Shown here in pieces: positions 51,491 to 62,963 of a stretch of 64,000 nt of DNA (the first letter of the stretch is position 1; each line of letters opens with the position of its first letter). This stretch comes from Plectosphaerella cucumerina (Eukaryota > Ascomycota > Sordariomycetes > Glomerellales > Plectosphaerellaceae), in the NCBI GenBank assembly GCA_020746995.1, contig JAGPXD010000007.1, positions 806,001 through 870,000 of the forward strand, given 5' to 3'. The position numbers were made by a program, and so were the translations under genes. The notes under the pieces are model-generated. The model was not told where the DNA came from. It ran no database searches and worked only from the letters and a program-made list of their open reading frames with translations.

Positions 51491-52888
51491 CTAGCACGCC
51501 ATCGAAGCCTCCAAGAACGCCCTCTTGGCGTTCTCCAACCCAATCCTCACGCTCGACGACCTCGCCTTGCCGACGCTGATGCCCCGGCATCCCCCCAGCT
51601 CCCGCCACAGACTCTCCTTCTGATCGACAGACAGCAGGCCCGCATCGCCATTCATGGTGGTGGAATCGATGCCGAGCATCCTCTCGGACCTCTCGAGGAG
51701 CGATGTCACCAGCTCGGTGAAGACAATACCCATGCTGCACGAGTCCTTGAGCAGTAAACCACCGACGCGGATGTCTTTCATCTCGGGTAGGGGCCGGATA
51801 GGCTGGCAGATCATGCGGGCGGCGGTGTGGTAGAGGACGGTTTCGTATGCGGAGATGAGCTGGACGAAGACGCTGGCGATGAGGAAGTAGATGGGAGGGG
51901 AGAGGGGTTCGGACTCGTTCTGCTGGGATTTTGTCTGGATGTGTCCTGGTGTGGAGGGGGTTTTCATGGAGCCGGGGCGTGGAGAGAGCCAGAGCGACGA
52001 TGGCGATACAGCCTCTGGGGGCGAGAAGGATGATAGCAGCCCGAAGGAGCCGACGGAACATGTCTTGCGCTCTGTGGTGCGCCGGGTATGCCGCAGCCGC
52101 GACAGGATCTGGACGAGATCTTGGGTGGCGCAGATCATGAACTGGACCATGGTAGTGTTGTCGATGTAGAGCGGCGAGTCATTGCAGACGATGGAGATGA
52201 AGTTGAGCTCGTCCTTGTTCCGTGCAATAGCCAGCGTCCTAGCATGAAGGTCGAGGTTCATCTTGGACAGGAACGCCATGGCCTCGAGGGGGTCGATGGG
52301 CTTATCGGACGGCGCGCTGTACATGTTGCCAAAGTCGATGCGGCACTCGTCCATCGACGAGCTGGACGTCGGCGTCGATGTCGGAGGCGAGTGAGAGTCC
52401 GATGACGACGGCCAGTGCGACGGTGTGCTGCCCATGGAAGCATCTTCGAAGGAAGGGATGTTGAGGGCGTCCCAGGGGAGGCTGCCCTCGTAGGAGAAGT
52501 CGACCAGGGCAGACATGTTGGCGGCGGTAGAGGTGGCCAGCCCCGACGAGGGGGACTGGTAGAAGAAGGGCGTCAGGTTCGGGGCGGCCGCGAAGCTGCT
52601 GCCGTCCATATTGCCAAAGGCATGGCCGAAGCTGAAGAGCGATGACGACTCCTCGGAGGCGTCAAAGGTGGCAGTGGACGTTGTCGTGTCGGACGGCTGG
52701 GTGCCGTCGGCAGGGGGTCGCCGGGGCCGACCGACCTTCTTCTGCTGGCCAAGGACGCATTCGAGGTTAAGGCGCGAGCAGCGCACGCAGCGACCTGCAT
52801 CGGACTCTTCGCGCTTGCATCGCAGTTTGTGCTTCCTGCAGGCTTCGCAGGAGGAGCGTTTCTGGCTTGGGTGGAGATTGACGCCCAT
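51491..52888 (-). CDS. Zn2Cys6 transcription factor (secondary-metabolism type)
   Basis: 465-aa nuclear regulator, single exon. The zinc cluster near residue 14 has spacing C-x2-C-x6-C-x9-C-x2-C-x6-C, beginning CEACRKHKLRCK. It is followed by a basic stretch (KKVGRPRRP), a S/T/D-rich middle part and a C-terminal region (YFLIASVFVQLISAYETVL) resembling the aflatoxin-regulator (AflR-type) C-terminal domain. The start MGVNLHPSQKR is chosen because it lies 13 residues before the first zinc ligand; an ATG at 52993 would add 35 proline-rich residues. No target is known. Confidence 0.88.
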   Translation of the reverse strand: MGVNLHPSQKRSSCEACRKHKLRCKREESDAGRCVRCSRLNLECVLGQQKKVGRPRRPPADGTQPSDTTTSTATFDASEESSSLFSFGHAFGNMDGSSFAAAPNLTPFFYQSPSSGLATSTAANMSALVDFSYEGSLPWDALNIPSFEDASMGSTPSHWPSSSDSHSPPTSTPTSSSSMDECRIDFGNMYSAPSDKPIDPLEAMAFLSKMNLDLHARTLAIARNKDELNFISIVCNDSPLYIDNTTMVQFMICATQDLVQILSRLRHTRRTTERKTCSVGSFGLLSSFSPPEAVSPSSLWLSPRPGSMKTPSTPGHIQTKSQQNESEPLSPPIYFLIASVFVQLISAYETVLYHTAARMICQPIRPLPEMKDIRVGGLLLKDSCSMGIVFTELVTSLLERSERMLGIDSTTMNGDAGLLSVDQKESLWRELGGCRGISVGKARSSSVRIGLENAKRAFLEASMAC

Positions 52889-53500
52889 GGCTGTTGGTGG
52901 CAGCGGGGGATGACAGCGGGGGGAGGGGGAGGTGGATGGCAGACAATCGGTGGCTTCAGTTCGGGGGGTAAAGGTAAGACTTCCAAGATTCAATGGGGTA
53001 CGAGAGTGACGAGATGGAGACGGGAACGGAGTGGCGACAGGATCCGATGGGATGGTCTTTGAATGGCGAGTGAGGGCCAGGCAGAAGGATGTCGACGAGC
53101 GGGATGCAGCGATTGTCTGACGAGGGGGAGATGATGCGAGGCCGCGATTGAAACGAGGTCGGAGGGTTCGAGTTTGGGGGAGGATGAGGATCGGAGGGTT
53201 TTGGGGCTCGGTGTGGCCAGTGTTGACGCCAAAAGCCTCCGAAACTCCACCACGTGGACGGAACGGCGTCGGGACCGGGACGACTACAATAGGCCACGAT
53301 GGCTCGATAAGGTGCGAATTTTCGCAACAATGATCTCTTTTGGTCTTGGGGCATAATTGATCAAAGGTCTAGAAAATTCTACCGAAACGCCGGAAAGGAG
53401 AAAAAGGCCATCGATCCATGATGGCTCCTGCGCCGGGTGAAGCACCCGCTGATGCACACACCGACATCGTCAAGGATCGTCCAACATCGCCCGACTTCTT
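52889..53500. other. Intergenic region, no gene seen
   Basis: About 610 bases between the regulator's start and the end of the RTA1 gene. Confidence 0.4.
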
Positions 53501-54566
53501 CTACTGCACCACCTTGGTCTCGCTCGCACCACTCTCTTCCACATCCGTCGTGGTCGTATTGCCACTGGTGACATCACCGCCGACCTCATCCGTCTTCGAC
53601 TTCTTGTCTCCCTTTTTGCTGATGAAGGGGAAGTAGAAGTACGGGTGGAAGATGGTCAGAGTAAGGACCGCGATCAGAATCATGGCGCCGTCGAGGACGA
53701 GGAAAGTCGTCTCGTTCTGCATCAGCTCGCTGCCCCAGCCCATTTGCATCTCGGGGATACTGGAAGAAGAAAGTCAGTAAGATGACTGAATGACCTTGGT
53801 TTGTAGGCACATACCGGTAGATGCAGCGGATGATGATGGCAATGTAGGCCACGGAAATCGCATAGATGAAGACCTTGACCTTCTTATCTTCAGGCCGAGT
53901 GTCCGACGCCGGCGTAAGACCCTTCTTGATGGACTGCCGTCTCCTCCAGACGTACACCAGCATCAGACAACCACAGAAGACCATGTTGATGAGCTGGAAG
54001 ACGACACCAGCGACGAGGAGACCAGAGCCAACGTCAAACAACTTCGGGTTGATGGCTTCGCCTCCGCTGGACGCCGTCGCCGAAACACCACCACCCGCAG
54101 CCTGGATAACGATAGAAATCCAGTCGCTGCCGACAAAGACCCAGGGATACAGCTTCGGGCGCAGGAAGCTCCACTGCGTGCCGTACCAGAGAACAAGATG
54201 CTTAAACGTGATCGAGATGGCCGCAGCGATGAGCGTCGGTCCCAGCATGAGCATGAGGAGTTGGATGACGAAAGCCTCGTAGACCCAGGGGTTCTTGCTC
54301 AGGGCGATACGGGCGCCGTAGCCCATGACTTCAAAGAGCGTTCCGATACCAAGCCAGATGGAGAAGGACCAGGCGCGCGAGCGCCAGGCCAGGTAGCCCT
54401 GGGCGACGAAGAGGAGGAAGTGGGCGATGAGGAAGAAGACGCAGGCGCCGAGGGTGAAGTAGTCGCCGTAGACGGAGGCTTCGACGGGGCAGATGGCGCT
54501 GACGTCGTCGCAGGTCCGGTAGCTGGGTTGCCAGTCTGGCGGGAGGCCGGCGGTGGCGTCGGACAT
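53501..54566 (-). CDS. RTA1-family membrane protein (lipid-translocating exporter type)
   Basis: 336-aa, seven-helix plasma-membrane protein. Exons 54566-53815 and 53759-53501 (GTATGT donor, ACTGAC branch, CTTCCAG acceptor). RTA1 blocks: EVMGYGARI, LLMLMLGPTLIAAAISITF and SDWISIVIQAAGGG, all diagnostic. Yeast relatives (Rta1, Rsb1, Pug1) affect drug tolerance, sphingoid-base export and porphyrin uptake. The start MSDATAG is chosen because an upstream in-frame ATG adds a region with no likeness. The acidic cytoplasmic C-terminus is typical. Confidence 0.92.
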
Positions 54567-55941
54567 GGTGGGCGGTCGGCTGGGGTGGATGTCGAGGGTA
54601 AGGGGTTGAGGAGGGAAAAGAAGCTTAAACGAAGGTCGAACGCGGCGGGAGAAGGTGGCTGCTTGAGATATAAAGGATGGGAGACTGGGAAGAACGAGAA
54701 GGGGGTTCAAGTCTAGGGTGGGTGGGATCGTTTGGCCCCGAGAGGTCGGGAGGGATGTTTGAGGCTCGGCTTTAAGATCCGGGATCTTCGACGCAGAGGC
54801 GATTGCAGTGCAGTGGCGAGCCAGTAGCAAAATGCGTCAGAAGGCGTATCGGATTCGAACAGCAAGAGTGGTGCTGTTCAACCCTGAATATCGATGGTGA
54901 CCACATCGAGAGCAAAAGGGGCGAACACCGCAATATGTTACCGCGCCCTAAACTCCGCGGCGGACGTCAGAAGAGAAGAAGAGACTGAACAGTCGCCATA
55001 ACAAGCGGGCCGGCTTCGCGTCATCCACTTCAAGGGGGTCTTTTCTTCCGGGGCGAACCTCCATCGCCAAGACACGCCGTGCTACTCTCCGCTTCAAGTA
55101 CGGGTGTTACACGGACAAACACCGAGCGGCAAGGCCTGACCCTGACCCCCTTTTCTTCAAGACCGAAAAGACGACAGGTTCCTGTTGATCCGACTGGGCA
55201 GTCCTCGATCAGCAATGTGCCAGATGCTTACCCTGCCCGGGCGTCATCTTGCAACGCCTGAGAGATGAACGGGGGCAAGGGGGCAAGACGCGCGGATCCA
55301 GGCAACAGAGATGGGCGGGCAAGGCGGGATGAAATTCCTCCCGACGCCCGCCCCTCCCCGCGAAGCGAGGTCGATGCCAAGTCTCGATGCCAAGAGCCGC
55401 ACAACTCCTCACCAGCCGAGTGCGAGATGCGAGTACGTTTCGGAGGGTCTGGTTGGGTGAAGATAGGGCTGGGGGGTTAAATCGCCTCTCACTGCAATCG
55501 TCCGCGCCGTCAGCAGCCACGTTTGTTGTACGCATCTTCACGTGTGTGTGTTGCTGTGTCCGGGAGGCTCGGAGGTCAGACTTTGTGTACCATCAGTTGT
55601 CGATATCTGACAGCATTCCAGGGCGAAGTTGCGCCCGTTGCTGCGTCTGCGCCTCGGTGACGAGCAGTGAAATGCTGCCCTTCTTCACCGGGCGGAGACT
55701 GGAACTTCCCAATCCCGATCTCCGCCTCGCTTCGAGCGCCAAGGGATCCTTCTTGCAAGTCCGCGTGGCCATGATTCACCTGCACTGCCCCCCCTCGTTC
55801 TCGGGCCATCGCACTCGGGAGCTTCCACTGAACCCCCCGTGGAGTCGCAGGCGTTTTGGAAATTTCCCTACGTTTGTTGACTCGCTTCATTGACTACATC
55901 ACTAGCAATGTCGGAACACTCCCCGAATGCAGCGAGGACTG
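54567..55941. other. Intergenic region, no gene seen
   Basis: 1.4 kb between two minus-strand genes. Short chance frames only; holds the promoter of the RTA1 gene and the 3' flank of the hydrolase. Confidence 0.4.
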
Positions 55942-57549
55942 CTACACGAACGACTCGATGGCCTCCCAAAAGGCCTGCGCGTCCTCCCACATCGGCAGAT
56001 GTCCCGTGTTGGGCACAATCTTCAGCTCCACGCCCTCCTTTCCGACCTTGCCCCGGAAGCCCTCCATCGCCTTGACCAGCGCGCCCTTGCCGTCGCCTTC
56101 GCCAACGACCAGCAGCCCCGGCACAGCGATTGAGCCCAACTTATCCGTCATGTTATAGTCCCACAGCGCCTGGCACCCATACTTGAAGCCCTCGACGTTG
56201 TTGGCCGCCACCATATCCGTCATGAGGTTGACAATCGTCTCCTTCTCCATGCTCGATGGGTGGAACCAGCGCGCGACCGTCTGCGTCGCGAGCTTCTCGA
56301 TGCCGCGGCCGCCGTCCTCTTCAGCGAGAGCGGTGCGTTCTTTCCATGCCTGCGTGTTGGCAGCGCTGGAGGCGACGTTGAAGTCGCATGCGATGAAGCG
56401 CTCGATCGCGTCGGGGTATTTGATGGCAAAGTTGAGCGTCGTGGCGCCGCCCATGGATACACCGATCAGCGCATGCAGCTTGCGGATGCGAAGCGCGCCG
56501 AGCAGCGTGTTGAGGTCGTCTGCCACAATGTCCAGCGTCACCGGGGTCTTGTTCGGAACGGCGTGACGCCCGCGGGTGTCGAACCGCAGGATCCGCAGGT
56601 CCGGTCGCTTCTCCTTGAGGATGTAGACGAGGGGATCCCACATGTGCAGCGACGTGAGCAGCGAGTTGCAGAACGCCACGGTCGGCGCCTTGGGATCGGG
56701 GTTGCCCTCGAGGCGGTACCGAATGCACAGGCCATCTTCGGTTGTGACGAGCGACTGGATGAACTCGTTCTCACCCGGGGTTTCGGTGGTCTGCGAGTTA
56801 TCGTAGACGAGGCCGCGTCCCGATGGCGGCAGCTTGGCCAGGTTTTCCAGGTCCCGGGGCGCAGGGCCGAAGACATAGAACAACGAGTAGGTGCGGCGCG
56901 ACTTCTCCGCGATGTGCTTCTCCGCGACCTCTTCGCGCCACTTTGTCGACATGGCCGCCTTGTGCTCGGCACCGCCCAGGCCATTGTTCTTCGCGTACTC
57001 GGTGTATGACAGTAGGACCGTCTTGGCATCCTTCTCCAGGGTCGACGTCCTGAAGAAGCGGGTGCGCAACCACCCAGGCACCTTGGCCAGCATCCCGACG
57101 TGCTCCTCCTCGTACCACTTTCTGTATTCTGCCTCCGACTCGTCACTCTTGAGGACCGTCTCGTTGGTCACGAGGACAATGCCCTCGGCCTCGTCGTCGG
57201 ACAGCTGCTCAATGGGCACGAACTGTGGGGCCTTCTTCTCCCAGACGAGGTCGTAGAAGTAGCGCTTGACGTCGACCTGGCCGATTGTCTCGGCCTCGTG
57301 TGGGGATCGGTTCGCGCGCAGGGTCAAGTATGTCGGCGTCTCGAGCAGGGACATGGACGTGACGTCGTACACGGCGAGGAAGGTCGGCTGCTGGCCGTCG
57401 GTCTCGCGGTAGCGGAGGCCGTTGGAGAAGATCTGGGGGATGCGCAGGCGGGTCGGGCCGTGCTCGTTGTTGTACCACTCGTGGAACTGTTCGGCGGGCA
57501 GCTCCGGCTTCGGCTGCATAGTCACGTAGAGCATGCCAGGAGTTGCCAT
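55942..57549 (-). CDS. Two-domain protein: dimeric alpha-beta barrel plus alpha/beta hydrolase
   Basis: 535-aa, intronless. Residues 1-250 contain two repeats like EthD/dimeric alpha-beta barrels (YVTMQPKPELPAEQFHEWYN and SEAEYRKWYEEEHVGMLAKV). Residues 270-535 form an alpha/beta hydrolase of the 3-oxoadipate enol-lactonase (PcaD) type: oxyanion-side FCNSLLTSLHMWD, RFDTRGRH, nucleophile GVSMGG and catalytic histidine in NTGHLPMWE. PcaD converts the beta-ketoadipate enol-lactone in aromatic degradation; here the substrate is unknown, and the extra N-terminal domains suggest a different or fused activity. No signal peptide, so likely cytosolic or peroxisomal. Neighbour on the right is an NmrA-like gene, divergent. 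Confidence 0.88.
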   Translation of the reverse strand: MATPGMLYVTMQPKPELPAEQFHEWYNNEHGPTRLRIPQIFSNGLRYRETDGQQPTFLAVYDVTSMSLLETPTYLTLRANRSPHEAETIGQVDVKRYFYDLVWEKKAPQFVPIEQLSDDEAEGIVLVTNETVLKSDESEAEYRKWYEEEHVGMLAKVPGWLRTRFFRTSTLEKDAKTVLLSYTEYAKNNGLGGAEHKAAMSTKWREEVAEKHIAEKSRRTYSLFYVFGPAPRDLENLAKLPPSGRGLVYDNSQTTETPGENEFIQSLVTTEDGLCIRYRLEGNPDPKAPTVAFCNSLLTSLHMWDPLVYILKEKRPDLRILRFDTRGRHAVPNKTPVTLDIVADDLNTLLGALRIRKLHALIGVSMGGATTLNFAIKYPDAIERFIACDFNVASSAANTQAWKERTALAEEDGGRGIEKLATQTVARWFHPSSMEKETIVNLMTDMVAANNVEGFKYGCQALWDYNMTDKLGSIAVPGLLVVGEGDGKGALVKAMEGFRGKVGKEGVELKIVPNTGHLPMWEDAQAFWEAIESFV

Positions 57550-58205
57550 CGTGAGGAGCTTGGGAGGGTTGTTGGAGGGGCTGTCGGAGGAGCGTTCGAG
57601 GTTGATGCGGGGTTGAAGTCGAGGCTATGACGGCATTCGAGGGGCGCGTGTCGCGTGAAAGCGTTTCTCAGCCAGAGTCTCGGAGCAGATGGAGTCTCGA
57701 TGAAAAAGAAGTCAGGTCTTGACGACCAGGAAAGTCAATTGCAGCCATGCTGGTTTTGTGCGGGCTGATTGCCTGGACGATGGATCACCCGGGACCCCGC
57801 GATGTCCTGGCATCGGTTCGGCAATGGCATCGGGACTGCACATGGAGGTCCCCACTTTTGTTCGTGGCCGCCTAAACATTCTCCCCGAGGCCCGACACCA
57901 CGGGCAGACCTCGAGTGACCCAACGTGTTGCCTTCTCGTAAACAAATCAAGGTCAATTGGAAAGAATCCCGTTAACCAGCCTTGATATTACCTGGGTGCC
58001 TGGTAATACGCTCCGAATGTAACCCATACTTATTCTCCGTGCAAGGTTGCGATACACCTTAGCTTGGAGGGATCGTCGGTCGCAGCAGGAAATGTCTCCG
58101 AAAACTCCCCAGAAGACTGGCACATAAAGCCAGAGACGAGTCCTTGGCGGTTGGGTGCGCAAGACATCTTCATGAATAATCATATCCATCCAATCCATAA
58201 TCATC
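57550..58205. promoter_or_regulatory. Divergent intergenic region, hydrolase / NmrA-like
   Basis: About 650 bases; should hold both promoters. No strong element identified. Confidence 0.4.
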
Positions 58206-59150
58206 ATGTCACAACGAGAGATCCTCATCGTCGGCGCGACGGGCCAGCAGGGCAAGGCCACCATTGCCGCCCTCCACTCAACACCACACAACACAACTGC
58301 TCCCCTCAGAATCCTCGCCCTGACCCGGTCCGCATCATCCCCAAAATCACAGTCCCTCCAATCTCAGTTCCCCGACATCATCCTCGTCGAGGGCGACACA
58401 AAAACCCCAGACCCAATCTTCCTAGCCCACCCAAACATCGCCGCCATCTTCCTCGTCACCGTCCCCTCGGACGAGGAGGCCCAGGCCACCCCCCTGATCG
58501 AGGCAGCCGTCGCACCTGGGCGGCACGTAGATCACATCGTCTTCAGCAGCGTCGACCGAGGCGGTGACGACGTGAGCTGGGACCAGCCCACCGACGTCCC
58601 TCACTTTGCCGCCAAGCACCGCATCGAGCACCTCCTCCGACAGTCGTGCGAGAAAGCCCGGACGAGGGTACGCTGGACGATCCTGCGGCCGACGGGGTTC
58701 ATGGACAACTACGGGCCGGGATTCTTCGGCAAGCTCATGGCCACGCTGTGGCAGCAGGGGATGCCTACAGATCGCAAGATGCAGCTCGTCAGCACGCGTG
58801 ATATTGGCGTCTTCGCGGCCAAGGCTCTGGCCGACCCCGATGGGTGGGATGGCCGCGCGGTCGGGCTGGCGGGGGATGAGCTGAGCTTCGCGGAGCTCAA
58901 GAAGGCGTTTGAGAGGACGACCGGGCAAACGCTTCCTACGACGTTTGGTCTGCTGGCGGGGCCTGTTTTTTGGTGGGTGGAGGAAGCGAGGACGAGCTTC
59001 GAGTGGTTCAGCAAGGTTGGATATGGGGCGGATATAGCCAGCCTCCGCAGCCAGGAGCCGCGCCTGCAGACGTTTGAGATGTGGTTAAGGGAGACGAGTG
59101 CGTGGTCGTCGGCTGGCAACGGGTCAGACAGCGGAGAGGTCACAGGATGA
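58206..59150 (+). CDS. NmrA-like family protein, NAD(P)-binding
   Basis: 314-aa, intronless. The N-terminal GATGQQGKA is the NmrA/isoflavone-reductase Rossmann motif (G-x-x-G-x-x-G), with IFLVTVPSDEEAQ and the later ILRPTGFMDNY, the family's mid-domain block. Members either reduce quinones or, like NmrA itself, sense NAD(P) and control nitrogen regulators; sequence alone does not separate the two. C-terminal 15 residues are S/G-rich. Confidence 0.9.
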   Translation: MSQREILIVGATGQQGKATIAALHSTPHNTTAPLRILALTRSASSPKSQSLQSQFPDIILVEGDTKTPDPIFLAHPNIAAIFLVTVPSDEEAQATPLIEAAVAPGRHVDHIVFSSVDRGGDDVSWDQPTDVPHFAAKHRIEHLLRQSCEKARTRVRWTILRPTGFMDNYGPGFFGKLMATLWQQGMPTDRKMQLVSTRDIGVFAAKALADPDGWDGRAVGLAGDELSFAELKKAFERTTGQTLPTTFGLLAGPVFWWVEEARTSFEWFSKVGYGADIASLRSQEPRLQTFEMWLRETSAWSSAGNGSDSGEVTG

Positions 59151-59858
59151 GGTGCTGAATTGAAGGGACCATCAACACGCTGCTTCATCCCTCGGGAGCC
59201 TCGGGACGCCTTTCACAAACGTAACTCGTCGAGCCTCAGCCCGAACTAGCCAGGTGATTAGTGAGCCCGCTGGCCGTGTCTCGCCCACTGGCAGGTTCCT
59301 CATTTTAAGCTTTTCGTGCAGTTGCGGCGAACCAGGTGTCATCCCAAACGTCTCGGCCGCAACCAAATGACGACCCGATCGCGAACGGCTTAGCCTCGAC
59401 CTCCTCTGCGAAAAGCCACAATACCCTCAATGCCAGCAACATGCTTTCAGCTGCTCCCACGCCCGCCATGTTTGACTTCAAACCGCGGCCTCGACGTCCA
59501 ATAGATGCACAGCAGTGGCTTGGGGTCTTTGTCAGAGTCACCCGATTGCGGCTGTCGAGGGTTTGAGAGCCTCGGACATGCAGGCTGGAGAGACACCGAG
59601 CACGAGCTGGAATTCACGGGCCCGTGGCAACCATGGGCATTCTCGTTGCTCGTGGAGGTGTGTTTCCTCGCCGCATGTGGTCAAGGTCCGGCATGGTGGC
59701 GCCACGGGGGATGATGCGTAACACATCGTTCGCAGGCCATAAGAAGATGGCAGGCCCCTGACTGGAGAGATGATATAGCCTTCGAGATCAGCTTTCATCC
59801 GAGACTGCTGCAAGAACGTCCACCAGAAACACCCCGCCGAGCAACTCAAACCGCAAAA
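59151..59858. other. Intergenic region, no gene seen
   Basis: About 700 bases between two same-strand genes. Holds the promoter of the membrane-protein gene. Confidence 0.4.
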
Positions 59859-60757
59859 ATGGGACGCAGGAACCGCCAGCGAAACGACAACGATGAAGAG
59901 GGCCTGGCCCATCGTGTCATCACCATGCTCTTGCGACTGGCACAACTCACCTGCGCATGCATCGTCATGGGAATCCTTGCCCGCTTCTGCTACCTCATTA
60001 CCGTCGCCCGAGTCACCGCCAACTCACGCATCGTGTACACCCTCGTCATTGCCGGCATCACCATCGTCTTCTCGGTCCTCTTCTGCGCGCCGTTCAACAT
60101 CCTCGCCATCGCCTTTCCCTTTGACTTTGTGCTCTTCGTCACCTGGCTCGTGGCCTTTAGCCTGCTTGCCTCGGTAAGTCTATCCACGATGGAGATGTCC
60201 AGAGTATCTCGACTGACAAGGAGATGTAGCAATCACATCACTGTAACACTGACTGGTTCCACAACTACTGGGGCTACTACTGGGGTCGTTGGTGGGACGA
60301 TGGTCCTGTCGGGTTGGTTCCCAGGTACGATGGCTGCGGCTATTGGAAGACGACGCTGGCTTTCAGCTTCATTGCGTCGATGATGCATCTTCTCAGCTTC
60401 ATCTTGGTAAGACTGCCAGAAAGGGAGTGGATGAGACTTGAGCTGACTGTTGCCAGGGCATCTACATCTTCCGCACCTACGTCCGGGTCAGTGAGAGCCT
60501 CGAGCATGCCAAGAAGCACACCGAGAAGCTTCGCAAGTGAGTACTTTAGCATCCCTTACGTCCTAGGATCGTATCTGACATGTGTTCCAAGGCCTTCCCA
60601 TGCGACGCAGGCCTCTGGCGGCAATGGTGTCCCGACCAATGGTGCGACCAACGGTGCCACCGTTCAAGAGACCAACGCGGCCGGCCTCCCCAAGCCTCCC
60701 AGGACGCCCACTCCTCCTGGAGACGCGACTCCTGTCCAGCCTGCTACCCAAGTTTAG
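59859..60757 (+). CDS. Four-helix membrane protein, MARVEL-like
   Basis: 245-aa in four exons: 59859-60173, 60230-60406, 60457-60536, 60592-60757; introns have GTAAGT, GTAAGA and GTGAGT donors and keep phase. Four hydrophobic segments (TCACIVMGILARFCYLITV, IVYTLVIAGITIVFSVLF, FDFVLFVTWLVAFSLLA and SFIASMMHLLSFILGIYI) surround an extracellular loop with CNTDWFHNYWGYY and two cysteines (CNTD...DGCGYW). The pattern matches fungal MARVEL-domain membrane proteins, whose role in membrane organisation is inferred. The C-terminus is a disordered N/T/P-rich tail. Function unknown. Confidence 0.82.
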
Positions 60758-61745
60758 GTAGGTGTAACGAGTGTGATGCGACGCCGCCAATCGCGCAAGT
60801 TTGTGTTGATCCTATACCCTTGTCGAGAGCTGAATGAGAAGCTGGAAGAGGTGTAGGGGAAGAAAGTCTGATGTTGAGATCTGTCGTATTGTTCAGTTCA
60901 ACTCCTAATATTAATCGCCGATGAATGTCGGTGCAGTTCGTCCTTCTGTATGAGCTGGCAAGTGAGTGAGAGAACAGCCAGGCATGGCGAGCGGGCGGGC
61001 ACCTACAGGACCCTGGACTGGAACCCCGCGGGGCGCGGGGGAGCGGAGCAGCGGCGGGAATGACGGGGTTGCTCAGGCGATTGATCGCCTAATCCCCTTT
61101 CGCCTCTGCAGCGGGACGCACGCTGGACACCCCGCATCCCAAGCCAGGCACATGCCAGCAAGAACCCGAGGGGCACCCCGCCCCCCGCCCGGGTCGCTAG
61201 GGGCTGGGGGTGCTGTCGTGGGTCCGGGCTGAGCTGTCGAGCGAAGTTGCCTCAGTTTCCTCTCACGCAGCAATGGACGGGTCGAAGCTGAAAGCAGCTT
61301 GGAAAAAGGCACAGCTAGAAGGCGCACCGTGTCAATCGAACCATTCCGTTTGTAGAGGCGGCGTCCCAATCCAATGGGACGACCGCGTTAGTCAGCAGCC
61401 CCGAGACGTCACACGGCAGGAGCTCCTCAGCATCGCCACCCACCCTCTGCACAAGTCTGACCACCTTTCCCATCGACACAAACTCAAACACGTAATCTTC
61501 CAACACTCACTTGACTCCCGCTCGCTCGACAAACATCTCCCCACCAGCGCTTCACCCGTCCTCCTCGTTCCCCCGGGAGCGTCATGGGACCGTGAACGCG
61601 CCTCACTTTCGTCCTGATCAGCAAGACCACCTTCACCTTGCCCCGCTTCGACGCTTCAATGACCTGGAGGCCGCCCAAGACCTGAGGATTGACCCGCGAC
61701 ATTCATTCCCGATTGCGAACCAGCACCCCACGACGATCTCTCGCG
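60758..61745. other. Intergenic region, no gene seen
   Basis: About 990 bases between two same-strand genes; the leader before 61746 has pyrimidine-rich tracts. Frames in it are short and unlike known proteins. Confidence 0.4.
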
Positions 61746-62963
61746 ATGACCTCCGCCGCCATGCACCGCGACCACGGAACCCGCGTCGACCAGCTGGCGC
61801 GCCTGCCGGACAAGGTTCTCCTGCGGCTGTTCGAGGTGCTATCATGGGTCTCAAAGCGCGACCTCTGCAACGTGTCCCGGCTCAACAAGCACTACCACAC
61901 CCTGGCCGACGCCATCCTCTACCAGACCGTCCACTTCCTCACCCCCGAGCTGCACCTCATCTTCAGCGAGTCGCTCAGCCGCAGGCCGCGCCGAGGCTCC
62001 GCCATCCAGGACATCAAGCTCGCGTACCCCGCATCCGAGCTCGAGTCGCTCATCTCGGACGCGCCCATCCACGGCGCCCGCCTCAACGATGGCCCGCCCC
62101 AGCGCTTCGAGAACCTTGCCCGCACAATCTCCGCCATGTCCAACCTCGAGACCCTCGATGTCGCCGTGCCGGATAACCTGCTCCACGGCATCGGCCAGCT
62201 CTTCAACGGGCCCTTTGACCTCGCCTGCCTCAAGTCGTGCACCTTGTTCTACCAGTCAAAAAACAACGAGTACTGGGACCTCCGCGAGAACATCCACATC
62301 TTCGCCCATCCCACCCTGGAGACCATCGTCATCAAGCGCGCCAAGCTCGACTACCGCGGCTTCGACCTGCCCGAGCAGCCCCACGAGACCGCCCTCAAGC
62401 GCCTGCACCTCATCGAGTGCGACATCAACGATGACGCCCTCTCCGACATCCTCGTCTTCCCCAAGGCCCTCGAGGAGTTCGTCATGACCCAGCTCCCCGA
62501 GCCGGAGCCAGAGCTGGACGAGAGCTCAGTGAGCATCCGCGACTACATGTCCGCGATAAAGTCCGCATGTCACTCGCTGCAGAGCATCACCATCGACTTC
62601 CCCACCCTCTACACCACCCGCGCCCTCGCCCTCCGCGACTTCGACGCCCTCAAGACCTTCCGCCTCAACTGGGACCACCAGCTGTTCGGAAAGTCGTCCA
62701 AGAAGCCCCGCCTCCACTCCGTCGGCCTCCCGCCCAATCTCGAGACCCTCGAGTTCTTCAACGAGCTCGGCACAGACCCCGAGGTCACGGAGCTTCTCAT
62801 CAACACCCTCGAGACCCTCGACTTCAGCGCTAGGAAGCTAGAAAGGCTCATCGTCGTCGAGTCCGAAGACGGCATGCCCAAGGAATTCGTCGCCGCCTGC
62901 AAGGCCCACCCACGCCTCAAGCTCGATATTATCGGCGGCTTCGATACGGAAGAGTCCGATTAG
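61746..62963 (+). CDS. F-box protein
   Basis: 405-aa, intronless. The F-box begins near residue 17 with LARLPDKVLLRLFEVLSWVS, followed by LCNVSRLNKHYHTLADAILY, the usual continuation. The rest has leucine-rich, repeat-like segments (SNLETLDVAVPD, LKRLHLIECDIND, PPNLETLEFFNELGTD), as in fungal F-box/LRR-like proteins. It probably recruits substrates to an SCF ubiquitin ligase. ATG 61746 is preferred; 61761 is an alternative five codons in. Confidence 0.9.
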   Translation: MTSAAMHRDHGTRVDQLARLPDKVLLRLFEVLSWVSKRDLCNVSRLNKHYHTLADAILYQTVHFLTPELHLIFSESLSRRPRRGSAIQDIKLAYPASELESLISDAPIHGARLNDGPPQRFENLARTISAMSNLETLDVAVPDNLLHGIGQLFNGPFDLACLKSCTLFYQSKNNEYWDLRENIHIFAHPTLETIVIKRAKLDYRGFDLPEQPHETALKRLHLIECDINDDALSDILVFPKALEEFVMTQLPEPEPELDESSVSIRDYMSAIKSACHSLQSITIDFPTLYTTRALALRDFDALKTFRLNWDHQLFGKSSKKPRLHSVGLPPNLETLEFFNELGTDPEVTELLINTLETLDFSARKLERLIVVESEDGMPKEFVAACKAHPRLKLDIIGGFDTEESD

